10,688 nucleotides of DNA from an uncultured Limosilactobacillus sp. (GTDB taxonomy: Bacteria > Bacillota > Bacilli > Lactobacillales > Lactobacillaceae). Location: the NCBI GenBank assembly GCA_944326735.1, contig CALVFC010000038.1:1-10688 (forward strand). The letters run 5' to 3'. A model generated the notes under the pieces. The model was not told the origin of the DNA. It made no database searches and saw only the letters and a program-made list of their open reading frames with translations. Positions 1 through 6,992 of this stretch are shown here, piece by piece (within the stretch, counting starts at the first letter, position 1; every line of letters starts with the position of its first letter). The position numbers and the translations under genes are program-made.

Positions 1-1965
1 AGTAACCAGTTAAGTAAACAGGCTGATGAACTTTATAAGCCCCGTGGCCGCAAGCAGCCGTTGGTCAAGCATTTGAAGGAGTACCAAGAACTGCGCGGGC
101 GGCTCGCGGATGCCCGTGACCAGTATGCAGAATATCAGAAACTACAGGAGCAAGTACAGGCGCTGACTAGCCAACAAGACCGCTTGACCAAGCAAGGGCC
201 TGACCTCAAACAGCGGGTGGCCAATCTTGAGCACCTCCAGCGAATGTGGCCGGTTTACCAAAATTGGCACACCGGTCAGCAGCAAAGCCATCTCCAACAC
301 CAGATGAGTGACGAGACCATTGCGAAAGTCCAGGGGTTGCAAACTTCTTTAGGCGAAGTGCAACGCCAGTTAACGGCTAACCAAGAAACCGTGGCCCGGC
401 TAAGTGGTCAGCAAGCTGGACTAGCCAATGAACAGGTGCAAGATTATCAGGCTAATAAGGCTAAGTACCAACAGCTCAAGGATCAGTTGTTAACGCTGCA
501 AATGAAGATGCAAAATCAGTCGTCCCAACAGCTGGCGGATTGGCAACGCGAACAGTCCCAAATTGAGGACCGGTATAACCGTCAACCGTTGCCAGCACCG
601 CTTGGGGAGAACGACTTGTTTAAGCTTCATTCATTATTGGCGCCCACAACAAGTAATCAAAAGACTCCTGTTCTTGCTTTGGGCTTAGTGGGCGTTGCCC
701 TGTTTATCATTGGCCTGGCAGTTCATACGACCCTGTTGACGGTGTTGGGATTGATCGTTGCCATCGCTGGTGGGGGCTGGTATTACTGGACTAGTCATCA
801 AACGGCCGAAAGCCAATCGGCGGCAATCCAGCGCTTCGGTGAACAACACGGCTTAACGCCTTTTCCAACTAACCAGTGGATCACCATGCAGGCAGATTTG
901 CACCGCTACCAGGACCTGCAACATCAAATTAAGACTAGTCAGCAAGCCACGGCATCCCTAACCAAACAATTACAAGAGCTCCGTCACCAATTGCCCCAGG
1001 CTGTTCAGGCCAGTGACGATGACGCATTGATTAATAACTACCGTCAGTGGTTGGTTCAAATTGAAGACCAGGCGCAACAGTCCAGTCAGCTCGGTCGGGA
1101 GCTCAGTCGAGAACAGGACCGTGGCGCACATCTGCAAGCACAACGGTCAACAATGGAAAAGCAACTGGCAACTTACTACCAGCAAATTGATGTTCACGAC
1201 GCCGATGGATTTAGCCGTTACCTGGCTAAACGTGCCGCAGCCCAGAAACAGCAAGTTACCCAGTCGGCTTATGACCAGCAATTGAGTGACCAGGATAAAC
1301 AGCAACTGGCTAAGTATGACGATGAAGCAAATTTAAGTCAGGACTTAACCGCTGCCCACCAGTTACTGGCAGCTAATCAGCAGCACAGCGAAGAACTGGT
1401 TACCAAGTTGGCCAATTTAAAAGTTACAATTGAGGACCTCGTTAAGAATGGGACCTACAGTCAATTACAACAGGAACAAGCCAACCTGGAGACAGTGATC
1501 TGGCAGGAAAGTCGTCAATGGTTGACCTACCAGTTGGCGATTAAATGGATTCAACAGGCCCTCCAATTGGCTTCAGCGGATCGCTTCCCAAAGATTGTGC
1601 ACCAGGCGGAACAGTTCTTTGCGACGTTAACGAATGGTCATTACTCACAAATCCTGTTGAATGATCAGGGCATCCAAGTGATCGATGATCGCCAAGAGAC
1701 TTACGAAGTGGAAGAACTTTCGCTGGGCACGGCCGAGCAACTGTTCATCGCCCTGCGGTTAGGATTTGTCATGGTTATCGCGGACCAGTTGAAACTACCG
1801 ATCTTAATTGATGATGGCTTTGTTAACTTCGACCAAGTGCGGCGCCACAAGATGCTGACAATCTTGCAGCAGTTAGCTGCTAACCAACAGGTAATCTACT
1901 TTACTGCCGATGAACGGGCACTGAACTGGTCGGCGGCAGTGATCGATCTCAACAAATATGAATAA
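1..1965 (+). CDS. yhaN: YhaN-type SMC/Rad50-like ATPase, C-terminal part (5' end outside window)
   Basis: The frame is open from base 1 through the TAA at 1963-1965, giving 654 residues, so the true start and Walker A motif lie upstream. The TTG at 61 is inside the gene, not its start. Most of the product is glutamine-rich heptad-like helix typical of an SMC/Rad50 coiled coil. Two adjacent hydrophobic segments, encoded at about 667-789, form a probable membrane hairpin inside the coil. The C-terminal ATPase half is clear: an ABC-type signature LSLGTAEQLFIALRL (about 1717-1761) and a Walker B motif LPILIDDGFVNFD (about 1795-1833). This arrangement matches B. subtilis YhaN, which sits beside the SbcD-like YhaO and upstream of prsA. 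By family analogy it may act with a nuclease partner in DNA metabolism, but its biochemical role is not settled. YhaM, found next to YhaN in B. subtilis, is absent here. No clear terminator follows. Confidence 0.82.
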   Translation, partial: SNQLSKQADELYKPRGRKQPLVKHLKEYQELRGRLADARDQYAEYQKLQEQVQALTSQQDRLTKQGPDLKQRVANLEHLQRMWPVYQNWHTGQQQSHLQHQMSDETIAKVQGLQTSLGEVQRQLTANQETVARLSGQQAGLANEQVQDYQANKAKYQQLKDQLLTLQMKMQNQSSQQLADWQREQSQIEDRYNRQPLPAPLGENDLFKLHSLLAPTTSNQKTPVLALGLVGVALFIIGLAVHTTLLTVLGLIVAIAGGGWYYWTSHQTAESQSAAIQRFGEQHGLTPFPTNQWITMQADLHRYQDLQHQIKTSQQATASLTKQLQELRHQLPQAVQASDDDALINNYRQWLVQIEDQAQQSSQLGRELSREQDRGAHLQAQRSTMEKQLATYYQQIDVHDADGFSRYLAKRAAAQKQQVTQSAYDQQLSDQDKQQLAKYDDEANLSQDLTAAHQLLAANQQHSEELVTKLANLKVTIEDLVKNGTYSQLQQEQANLETVIWQESRQWLTYQLAIKWIQQALQLASADRFPKIVHQAEQFFATLTNGHYSQILLNDQGIQVIDDRQETYEVEELSLGTAEQLFIALRLGFVMVIADQLKLPILIDDGFVNFDQVRRHKMLTILQQLAANQQVIYFTADERALNWSAAVIDLNKYE

Positions 1966-2020
1966 ATGTTGAAAAACTCTTAAACATTTCGGACTTCTAA
2001 TTCGTCCCGCTTTCTGATTG

Positions 2021-2029
2021 TGGTATATT
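2021..2029 (+). promoter_or_regulatory. Extended -10 promoter for prsA
   Basis: TGG followed by TATATT (-10 at 2024-2029), preceded by TG two bases further up, so it fits the TRTGn extended -10 form. No good -35 lies 16-18 bases upstream; the best is TTCGTC at 2001-2006, which matches poorly. Transcription would start near 2036, giving a leader of about 40 bases to the TTG start. Confidence 0.55.
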
Positions 2030-2060
2030 AGATTGGTAAGTTTTCGAATTAAAAATGATA

Positions 2061-2067
2061 AAAGGAT
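2061..2067 (+). promoter_or_regulatory. Ribosome binding site that sets the prsA TTG start
   Basis: AAAGGAT lies 9 bases (counted from AAGGA) before the TTG at 2076. The in-frame ATG at 2055 has only an AT-rich stretch before it and would place the Shine-Dalgarno sequence inside the gene. The TTG start also leaves a normal-length lipoprotein signal peptide. Confidence 0.75.
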
Positions 2068-2075
2068 GTGTTCTT

Positions 2076-3023
2076 TTGAAATCTAAAAAGTTATTAGCAA
2101 TTCTCGCTAGTGTGACTTTGATTCTGCCATTAGCTGCCTGTGGTAGTAAGGCTGTGGCAACAACTAGTGGTGGTAAGATTACCGAAAGTGAATACTACAG
2201 CAGTATGAAGCAAACCAACTCCGGTAAGCAGGTTCTTCAACAAATGATCCTCGACAAGGTATTGGAAAAGCAATATGGTAAGCAGGTTTCCGATAAGGAA
2301 GTAAATGCTCAGTACAATACCTACAAGAACCAATACGGCTCGCAATTCTCTGCTATGCTTCAACAAAACGGCTTGACTGAAAAGTCCCTGAAGCAGCAAA
2401 TTCGTTCAAACCTGTGCCTGGAAGCTGCTGTTAAGGCTCACGTCCACATCACGAACAAGCAAATTAACAAGCAATGGACTAAGTACCAGCCAAAAGTGCA
2501 AACTGCTGAAATCTTGGTAGGTAGTAAGGAAGATGCTCAAGACATCATTGACCAAATGAATAATTCCAGCAACCCTTACAAGACCTTCAAGAAGTTAGTT
2601 AAGTCCAAGTCGACCGACACTTCCAACAAGAACGTTGGTGGTAAGGTTGCTGCCTTTGACAATACTTCAACCGCTGTTGATTCCGCATATAAGAAGGCTG
2701 CCTTCCAATTGAAGACTGGCGAATACACCAAGGAACCAGTTAAGACTGACGATGGCTACCGAGTCATTTACATGATTGAACACCCAGCAAAGGGTAAGAA
2801 GAGTCAACACATCAATGACTTGCGGAACCAAATTGTGCAAGAAAAGATGAACAACTCAACCTTCTTACACAAGGTAGTTTCTGATGTCCTGAAGAAGGGG
2901 AATGTCTCCATCAAGGATAATGACCTGAAGAACATTCTTGATGAATACTTGAACTCCAACGCTACTACTTCCAACAGTAACAGCGGTTCATTAGGACAAA
3001 ACAGTTCTAACTCTAACAACTAA
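2076..3023 (+). CDS. prsA: Foldase lipoprotein PrsA
   Basis: From the TTG at 2076 the product has 315 residues. It begins with a lipoprotein signal peptide: KSKK, a hydrophobic stretch, and the lipobox L19-A20-A21-C22. The mature protein should be lipid-anchored at Cys22 on the outer face of the membrane, where PrsA helps exported proteins fold. Helical arms (about 35-135 and 243-292) flank a parvulin-like domain (about 140-236) that keeps the [19 protein letters not shown] and [12 protein letters not shown] blocks. The two histidines expected in active parvulins (SHIL and GYHI contexts) are replaced: the first block reads AEIL (E145) and the second GYRVI (R229). A chaperone role without proline isomerase activity is therefore likely, as reported for some Gram-positive PrsA proteins. 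The C-terminus (about 293-315) is a Ser/Asn-rich tail. Preferred codons dominate, suggesting high expression. It sits after yhaN as in B. subtilis and ends in a strong terminator. Confidence 0.93.
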   Translation: MKSKKLLAILASVTLILPLAACGSKAVATTSGGKITESEYYSSMKQTNSGKQVLQQMILDKVLEKQYGKQVSDKEVNAQYNTYKNQYGSQFSAMLQQNGLTEKSLKQQIRSNLCLEAAVKAHVHITNKQINKQWTKYQPKVQTAEILVGSKEDAQDIIDQMNNSSNPYKTFKKLVKSKSTDTSNKNVGGKVAAFDNTSTAVDSAYKKAAFQLKTGEYTKEPVKTDDGYRVIYMIEHPAKGKKSQHINDLRNQIVQEKMNNSTFLHKVVSDVLKKGNVSIKDNDLKNILDEYLNSNATTSNSNSGSLGQNSSNSNN

Positions 3024-3032
3024 CAGCAATAG

Positions 3033-3079
3033 AAAAACGACCGTTGACGTCTCATCATTGAACGCCAACGGTCGTTTTT
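3033..3079. terminator. Bidirectional intrinsic terminator between prsA and the hit pair
   Basis: A perfect inverted repeat has arms at 3033-3046 and 3066-3079. Its core ACGACCGTTG pairs with CAACGGTCGT, extended by A5/T5, with a 19-base loop. A T tract follows on both strands, so it can end prsA rightward and the hit/small-protein transcript leftward. Confidence 0.92.
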
Positions 3080-3087
3080 GTTTACCG

Positions 3088-3357
3088 CTACTTATTTATT
3101 TTTTCGATGTCCTGTTTGATCTTATCAATTGTCGGTTGCGCCTGTGATTGCCAACGTTGCACATCGCGTTGAACGCTATCCACCCAGCTAATCGCCTGCC
3201 GACTAGCGCGTTGCAAGCCTTTAACGCTGGCAACCAACCCACGACTGGCATTGACGACATCTTTGACATCGCTGACCGTCTCTTGGGCCGTCGCTTTGAC
3301 AGTCTTAGTTAAACTGCTTAACGATGGAATCTTGGATTGCTTTATATTTTTCATCAT
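3088..3357 (-). CDS. Small helical protein of unknown function, overlapping hit
   Basis: The 89-residue product begins MMKNIKQSK and ends with DIEKINK. It has no cysteine, no signal peptide and no convincing membrane helix. Regular spacing of V, I and L with abundant K, R, D, Q, S and T suggests one or two long amphipathic helices. The only ATGs are the adjacent pair at 3357 and 3354, and both overlap the 3' end of hit by about 50 bases in another frame. The sequence before them (AGGCGATTACA) is a weak Shine-Dalgarno site, so translation may be coupled to hit. In B. subtilis a small YtxH-like protein, YhaH, occupies a similar place near hit. This could be a divergent positional counterpart, but I cannot show homology. 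The leftward pair ends at the terminator at 3033-3079. I am fairly sure it is a gene, because the frame continues well past hit with a biased composition; the function is unknown. Confidence 0.68.
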   Translation of the reverse strand: MMKNIKQSKIPSLSSLTKTVKATAQETVSDVKDVVNASRGLVASVKGLQRASRQAISWVDSVQRDVQRWQSQAQPTIDKIKQDIEKINK

Positions 3358-3730
3358 TGTAATCGCCTGAATTATCCTTAAAGATCATCTTGAAATCATC
3401 GTGGTCAGAGTAACGTGGCACAAGGTGAATGTGGGAGTGGAAGACGGATTGGTAAGCCACCTTACCGTTGTTGTTGACAATGTTCATTCCCTTAATGTCC
3501 GGGTTCGAAGCCTTGATCGCACGGGCAATCTTTGGAATGCGGGAGAAAACCGCTGCCGCCAGGTCAGGGTCATATGCGAAGATGTCTTTGACGTGTTTCT
3601 TTGGGACAACCAGGGTGTGACCAGGGGTGCCTTGGGAAATATCCAGGAAGGCTTTTACAACGTCATCTTCATAAACAGTGTAGCTGGGAATTTCACCCTT
3701 GATAATTTTACAGAAAATACAATCGTCCAT
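3305..3730 (-). CDS. hit: HIT family nucleotide hydrolase (Hint-like)
   Basis: The product has 141 residues from the ATG at 3730, preceded by AAGGAG nine bases upstream. An upstream ATG at 3799 would lie before the predicted transcription start and is rejected. The N-terminal DDCIFCKIIKGEIPS carries the paired cysteines C4 and C7 that bind zinc in many bacterial HIT proteins. The histidine triad reads H98-S-H100-I-H102-L-V followed by PRY, with H100 expected to be the nucleophile. TPGHTLVVPKKH (35-46) and NNNGKVAYQSVFH (86-98) are the other typical blocks. Relatives hydrolyse purine nucleoside phosphoramidates or AMP conjugates; the substrate here cannot be read from the sequence. Serine inside the triad, where a hydrophobic residue is usual, is a small deviation. 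It is transcribed divergently from ecsA, as in B. subtilis, and its end overlaps the small downstream gene. Confidence 0.93.
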   Translation of the reverse strand: MDDCIFCKIIKGEIPSYTVYEDDVVKAFLDISQGTPGHTLVVPKKHVKDIFAYDPDLAAAVFSRIPKIARAIKASNPDIKGMNIVNNNGKVAYQSVFHSHIHLVPRYSDHDDFKMIFKDNSGDYNDEKYKAIQDSIVKQFN

Positions 3731-3763
3731 GTTCACTAGCTCCTTTTTTACATTATTAACAAT

Positions 3764-3772
3764 AGTATACCA
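3764..3772 (-). promoter_or_regulatory. Extended -10 promoter for hit
   Basis: On the minus strand this reads TGG then TATACT, an extended -10 with no clear -35 upstream. The predicted start near 3757 gives a leader of about 27 bases to the ATG at 3730, which supports that start over the longer frame. Confidence 0.55.
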
Positions 3773-3812
3773 AAAAATGACATCAAACCGTATTCTCACG
3801 ACTAGGGGACCC

Positions 3813-3823
3813 TATGATATAAT
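3813..3823 (+). promoter_or_regulatory. Extended -10 promoter for ecsA-ecsB-trmB
   Basis: TATG-A-TATAAT has a perfect -10 at 3818-3823 with a perfect TRTGn extension. The -35 region is poor (TTCTCA at 3793-3798, spacing 19). Transcription should start near 3830, about 23 bases before ecsA and just ahead of its AAGGAG. Confidence 0.7.
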
Positions 3824-3852
3824 CAACGCTAGAACTATCAAAGGAGATTACC

Positions 3853-4590
3853 ATGGCACTAGAAGTAAATCAAATTGTCGGCGGTTATTCACAAATACCG
3901 GTCCTGCATAAGGTCAGCTTCACCGTTAAGCCAGGTGAATTAGTGGGCCTAATTGGCCTGAACGGGGCCGGTAAGTCCACTACCATTAACCATGTGATTG
4001 GCTTACTGCGGCCATTTTCGGGGTCCATTACTTTAAATGGGACCAAGATTGACCAAACCCCCGCAGAGTATAAGCGGCAGATTGCGTACGTTCCTGAAGC
4101 ACCAGTGTTATACAACGAATTGACGTTACGGGAACACCTGGAATTAACCATGACCGCTTATGGCCTCGACCCTGACCAGACCTGGCCCCGGGCCCACCAA
4201 TTGCTAAAGACCTTCCGTTTAGACAATAAGTTAGACTGGTTCCCTGCGGACTTCTCGAAGGGGATGAAGCAGAAGGTTATGATCTGCTGTGCCTTCATGA
4301 CGAACGCCAAGTTATTGATTGTGGATGAACCATTCTACGGCTTGGATCCATTAGCTGTCCATGACTTGCTGGACCTCATTGAAGAACGTAAACAAGCGGG
4401 GACCGCGGTTCTTATGTCGACCCACGTTCTTGATACCGCCCAAAAGTACTGTGACCGGTTTGTCCTGCTTGCCAATGGGCGGGTGCGGGCGCACGGGACG
4501 TTAGATGAGTTACGTGCTGAGGCTGATCAGCCCAACGAATCATTGGATGATATTTATCTCCGTTTAGCAAGGAATGATGACAATGAGTAA
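3853..4590 (+). CDS. ecsA: ABC transporter ATP-binding protein EcsA
   Basis: This 245-residue cytoplasmic ATPase is preceded by AAGGAG at 3841-3846, with 6 bases to the ATG. Walker A is GLNGAGKST (35-43, K41). The ABC signature is the non-canonical FSKGMKQK (134-141). Walker B is LLIVDEP (154-160, catalytic E159), the D-loop GLD follows at 163-165, and the switch histidine is H191 in STH. The Q-loop position appears to be glutamate (VPEAP, E82). The diverged signature, the hit neighbour and the partner ecsB identify EcsA. In B. subtilis Ecs affects protein secretion, competence and RasP-dependent intramembrane proteolysis; its transported substrate is not firmly known. It is the first gene of an operon with ecsB (8-base overlap at the chosen ecsB start) and trmB. 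Confidence 0.93.
   Translation: MALEVNQIVGGYSQIPVLHKVSFTVKPGELVGLIGLNGAGKSTTINHVIGLLRPFSGSITLNGTKIDQTPAEYKRQIAYVPEAPVLYNELTLREHLELTMTAYGLDPDQTWPRAHQLLKTFRLDNKLDWFPADFSKGMKQKVMICCAFMTNAKLLIVDEPFYGLDPLAVHDLLDLIEERKQAGTAVLMSTHVLDTAQKYCDRFVLLANGRVRAHGTLDELRAEADQPNESLDDIYLRLARNDDNE
4569..4573 (+). promoter_or_regulatory. Ribosome binding site for ecsB inside ecsA
   Basis: AAGGA lies 9 bases before the ATG at 4583. The in-frame ATGs at 4574 and 4577 are 0 and 3 bases from it, too close to use, so 4583 is the best start. Confidence 0.7.
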
Positions 4591-5785
4591 CTTATTTAGC
4601 CACCGTCGGCAGAAACACTTCATGTTGTTGCTTAAGTACTGGCGGCTCGTCTTTAACGACCACTTCGTCATTGCCCTGTTCTTCCTGTTTGGTGCGTTAG
4701 CTTACGGTTATTCTCAATGGTTGCCACAACTGAATTCCCACTTGTGGTGGTCACGGTGGTTACTGATCCTCTGGTTTACCGTGCTGGCCCAATTTGGCCG
4801 GTTGGCTACGCTCCTTAAAAAGCCCGACCCGATTTTCTTACTGCCCCAAGTTAGGGCAATGGAGAATTATCTTGACTATGCTTATCGCTACAGCGTTCTG
4901 TTGGCAGAACTAATTACCATTGCTGGAACAGCGGTAGCGTTGCCGTTCGCAATGACGACCGAAAAACTGACCACTATCAATATTGTTACGATCGTGGTCA
5001 CGGCGCTGCTTGCCAAGGAGAACTGGTTGTTTACGGCCCGCAAATCCATTAGTCTGCGCTGGTCCTCCCAACGCTGGCGGACTCGCTTGGAATATTGGGG
5101 TAACCCCCTGATTATTGCGGCGGCCACCTGGTTGATTAACCCATTCGTCGGTCTGGGGTTGGCAATTATTTTGACGGTTGGCATGCGGCTGGTTTATCGT
5201 CACTTGACGATCGACTGGCGGGCTGCTGTCAAAATGGAAACGGACCGGATGTACAGCCTGTATCGTTTCTTTAACCTCTTTACGGATGTGCCAAGCGTCC
5301 AAGGAAATGTTAAACGTCGTCAATGGCTGCACTGGTTGGTAAACTGGCTAACCATTGCGGGTCACCCGTGGTCATACCTGTATGCCCATGGCTTCGTTCG
5401 TAACGTGGAAATTAGCGGCTTAGTAGCGCGGCTAACGATCGTAGGAATGTTAGTATCATTCTTTGTTCAGGTCAGCTGGTTGAATACCATCTTGGTGGTC
5501 CTGTTTATTTACTTAGTCGCTACCCAGTTAATGCCGTTTTACGAGCAGTATGCGGACAACGTCTTTACCCACCTGTATCCAGTGCCGGCTGAAGAGCAGG
5601 TTAGCGATTTTCAACGTCTCCTCGCCAAAATAACGACCATTGAAATGCTCTTCATTGTCCTGGCCTCATTGGGACGTCAGGCTAATTGGTCACACTGCGC
5701 ACTTAACCTGGTCGTTGGGATAATTGAAGTATTCCTACTAGTTCGGTTTTACTTTGGAACGAGAATTAAAAAGATGAATAAGTGA
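4583..5785 (+). CDS. ecsB: ABC transporter membrane subunit EcsB
   Basis: From the ATG at 4583 the product has 400 residues, close to the usual EcsB length. It is an integral membrane protein. Hydrophobic segments are visible at about 27-47, 58-78, 104-125, 131-149, 173-206 (probably two), 281-319 (two), 350-364 and 371-391. Basic linkers lie between, including RKSISLRWSSQRWR (153-166), which is probably cytoplasmic. The central block with YRFFNLFTDVPSV (227-239) followed by VKRRQW (243-248) is typical of the family. It should form the transmembrane channel with the EcsA ATPase. Its ATG overlaps the end of ecsA by 8 bases, indicating translational coupling. Its TGA sits within the trmB Shine-Dalgarno region, so the three genes are probably cotranscribed. 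No ecsC is seen. Confidence 0.92.
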   Translation: MSNLFSHRRQKHFMLLLKYWRLVFNDHFVIALFFLFGALAYGYSQWLPQLNSHLWWSRWLLILWFTVLAQFGRLATLLKKPDPIFLLPQVRAMENYLDYAYRYSVLLAELITIAGTAVALPFAMTTEKLTTINIVTIVVTALLAKENWLFTARKSISLRWSSQRWRTRLEYWGNPLIIAAATWLINPFVGLGLAIILTVGMRLVYRHLTIDWRAAVKMETDRMYSLYRFFNLFTDVPSVQGNVKRRQWLHWLVNWLTIAGHPWSYLYAHGFVRNVEISGLVARLTIVGMLVSFFVQVSWLNTILVVLFIYLVATQLMPFYEQYADNVFTHLYPVPAEEQVSDFQRLLAKITTIEMLFIVLASLGRQANWSHCALNLVVGIIEVFLLVRFYFGTRIKKMNK

Positions 5786-5794
5786 GGTTTTCTA

Positions 5795-6442
5795 ATGCGT
5801 GTTAAACACAAAAAATGGGCAGACCCATTAATGGCTGCTCACCCTGAAATGTTAGTTGAGGATGCGGCGCAATTCCGTGGTAAGTGGGAAAGCCGTTTTC
5901 CTAAGAAACAACCCCTCCACCTTGAAGTTGGGATGGGAAAGGGCCAGTTCATTATTGGGATGGCAAAAGCGCACCCCGAGATTAACTTTATTGGCCTGGA
6001 AATCCAGCGCACCGTGGCCGCAATTGCTTTAAAGAAAGCTCTGCCGGAAGAATTGCCGAACCTGCAATTAATTTGTGGGGAAGGGGAAGAGTTGGAAACA
6101 TACTTTGCTCCCGGTGAGATTCAGCAACTGTACTTGAACTTTTCTGACCCCTGGCCAAAGAAGCGTCATGCTAAGCGGCGGTTGACTTACCATACCTTCT
6201 TGGCAGAATACCAGCAAATTCTCGTACCAGCTGGGAAGGTCGAACTGAAGACCGACAATATGGGCTTCTTTGAATTCTCACTGCAGAGCATGAACAACTT
6301 CGGCATGCACTTCGATGGTGTTTGGTTGGACCTTCACCACAGTGATGAGAACGACCATAACGTTGAAACCGAATACGAGCATAAATTTGCTTCGAAGGGT
6401 CAGCCAATTTACAAGTTGACGGCAACGATGCCTAAAAAGTGA
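5795..6442 (+). CDS. trmB: tRNA (guanine-N7-)-methyltransferase TrmB
   Basis: This 215-residue SAM-dependent enzyme is expected to methylate N7 of G46 in the tRNA variable loop. The Rossmann glycine motif is LEVGMGKGQF (43-52), followed by FIGLEIQ (65-71) with the acidic residue that holds the SAM ribose. The family hallmark SDPWPKKRHAKRR lies at 117-129, then KTDN (152-155) and a C-terminal TEYEHKF (192-198) that matches the conserved substrate-binding block. Length agrees with the B. subtilis enzyme. The start is preceded by GTGAGG overlapping the ecsB stop, with only 9 bases between the two genes, so trmB is probably the last gene of the ecsA operon. In B. subtilis trmB belongs to the ytpP/ytpR neighbourhood, not ecs. 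An intrinsic terminator follows. Confidence 0.96.
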   Translation: MRVKHKKWADPLMAAHPEMLVEDAAQFRGKWESRFPKKQPLHLEVGMGKGQFIIGMAKAHPEINFIGLEIQRTVAAIALKKALPEELPNLQLICGEGEELETYFAPGEIQQLYLNFSDPWPKKRHAKRRLTYHTFLAEYQQILVPAGKVELKTDNMGFFEFSLQSMNNFGMHFDGVWLDLHHSDENDHNVETEYEHKFASKGQPIYKLTATMPKK

Positions 6443-6456
6443 TAGGTATAAATAAA

Positions 6457-6498
6457 GACTCTATTATTCAGTACCATGCTGAGTAATAGAGCCTTTTT
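6457..6498. terminator. Intrinsic terminator between trmB and the PepSY-like gene
   Basis: Arms at 6459-6471 (CTCTATTATTCAG) and 6479-6491 (CTGAGTAATAGAG) form 13 pairs including one G-T, with a 7-base loop. CC and five T follow on the + strand. On the minus strand the tail is a weaker TCTTTATTTA, so it may also serve the convergent gene. Confidence 0.9.
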
Positions 6499-6507
6499 CA
6501 ATTATCG

Positions 6508-6837
6508 TTATTGACGTTTGAGTGAGAGGAGACTACCAGTTTTGGCATCAGCAATAAACTGGTAATCAACCGGTTGGTCGTCTTCCAAACGGGTTAGACC
6601 ACCTTCATAAGCGTCGGTCCGTACCGCAAACCGCTGGTAGGGGATGCGGTGGTGGTTAATCCAGCTTCCGGTGATGGTTCCTTCTTTAGCAAAGTCATCA
6701 TGCACCATCTTGAGGATATCGTCAGCCGACAGCCGACTTTGTCCGACTAATTTACCGGCTAAGAAGCCGAGTATTCCAGACGCACCAAGAGTAACTGGCA
6801 AGAGCCAGGGGTTGATTGTGCTGTTTGAATCATTCAT
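6508..6837 (-). CDS. Small membrane-anchored protein with PepSY-like domain
   Basis: The chosen ATG at 6837 gives 109 residues. AAAGGAAG lies about 10 bases upstream, and the predicted promoter makes the longer frame from 6873 unlikely. Residues 11-31 (WLLPVTLGASGILGFLAGKL and one more) form one membrane helix after a short polar N-terminus. After that comes a soluble domain: SADDILKMVHDDFAKEG as a helix, then IPYQRFAVRTD, DDQPVDYQFIADAKTGSLLSL as strands. The final 'Y-x-F-x-x-D-A-x-T-G-x-x-L' pattern is the PepSY hallmark. PepSY domains are associated with inhibiting or modulating proteases and with envelope functions; here the role is unknown. B. subtilis has a small PepSY protein (YtzB) in the trmB/ytpP neighbourhood, so the context agrees. 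It faces trmB convergently and is divergent from the thioredoxin gene. Confidence 0.8.
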   Translation of the reverse strand: MNDSNSTINPWLLPVTLGASGILGFLAGKLVGQSRLSADDILKMVHDDFAKEGTITGSWINHHRIPYQRFAVRTDAYEGGLTRLEDDQPVDYQFIADAKTGSLLSLKRQ

Positions 6838-6871
6838 TAAGTAATTGCTTCCTTTATTTATTAATATTGTC

Positions 6872-6877
6872 ATTATA
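6872..6877 (-). promoter_or_regulatory. -10 element for the PepSY-like gene
   Basis: The minus strand reads a perfect TATAAT here, with no TGn extension and no convincing -35. Transcription would begin near 6865, about 28 bases before the ATG at 6837. That is why the longer reading frame beginning at 6873 is rejected. Confidence 0.5.
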
Positions 6878-6956
6878 CTGCTTTATCAATGAATAATAGT
6901 GATATTTTATCATGATTTGCTGAGAATGCAAAAAGTCCCCGTGTAACAGTGGAGAA

Positions 6957-6965
6957 TGATATAAT
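6957..6965 (+). promoter_or_regulatory. Extended -10 promoter for the ytpP-type thioredoxin gene
   Basis: TGA-TATAAT, identical over ten bases (ATGATATAAT) to the ecsA promoter. There is no good -35 (CCCCGT at the 17-base position). The predicted start near 6972 leaves about 21 bases to the ATG. Confidence 0.65.
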
Positions 6966-6992
6966 GCAGGTACTACTAGAGGGGGCTTGATT

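Noticed and set aside
1964..1989. AAATGTT/AACATTT inverted repeat after yhaN
   Set aside because: A 7-bp AT-rich stem overlapping the stop codon, with no T tract after it, is too weak to call a terminator.
1966..2075. Riboswitch or other structured leader before prsA
   Set aside because: Only a short GGAC/GTCC repeat is visible and the predicted leader is about 40 bases, too short for a known riboswitch class.
3731..3799. Longer N-terminus for hit beginning at 3799
   Set aside because: It would start upstream of the predicted -10 (3764-3769), lacks a ribosome site, and adds residues not seen in HIT proteins; AAGGAG is correctly placed for 3730.
4910..5332. 140-codon open frame on the minus strand inside ecsB
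   Set aside because: It lies wholly within a well-supported membrane protein gene, has no plausible ribosome site or recognisable domain, and its composition (many R, N, Q, P) looks like an antisense reading of hydrophobic codons.
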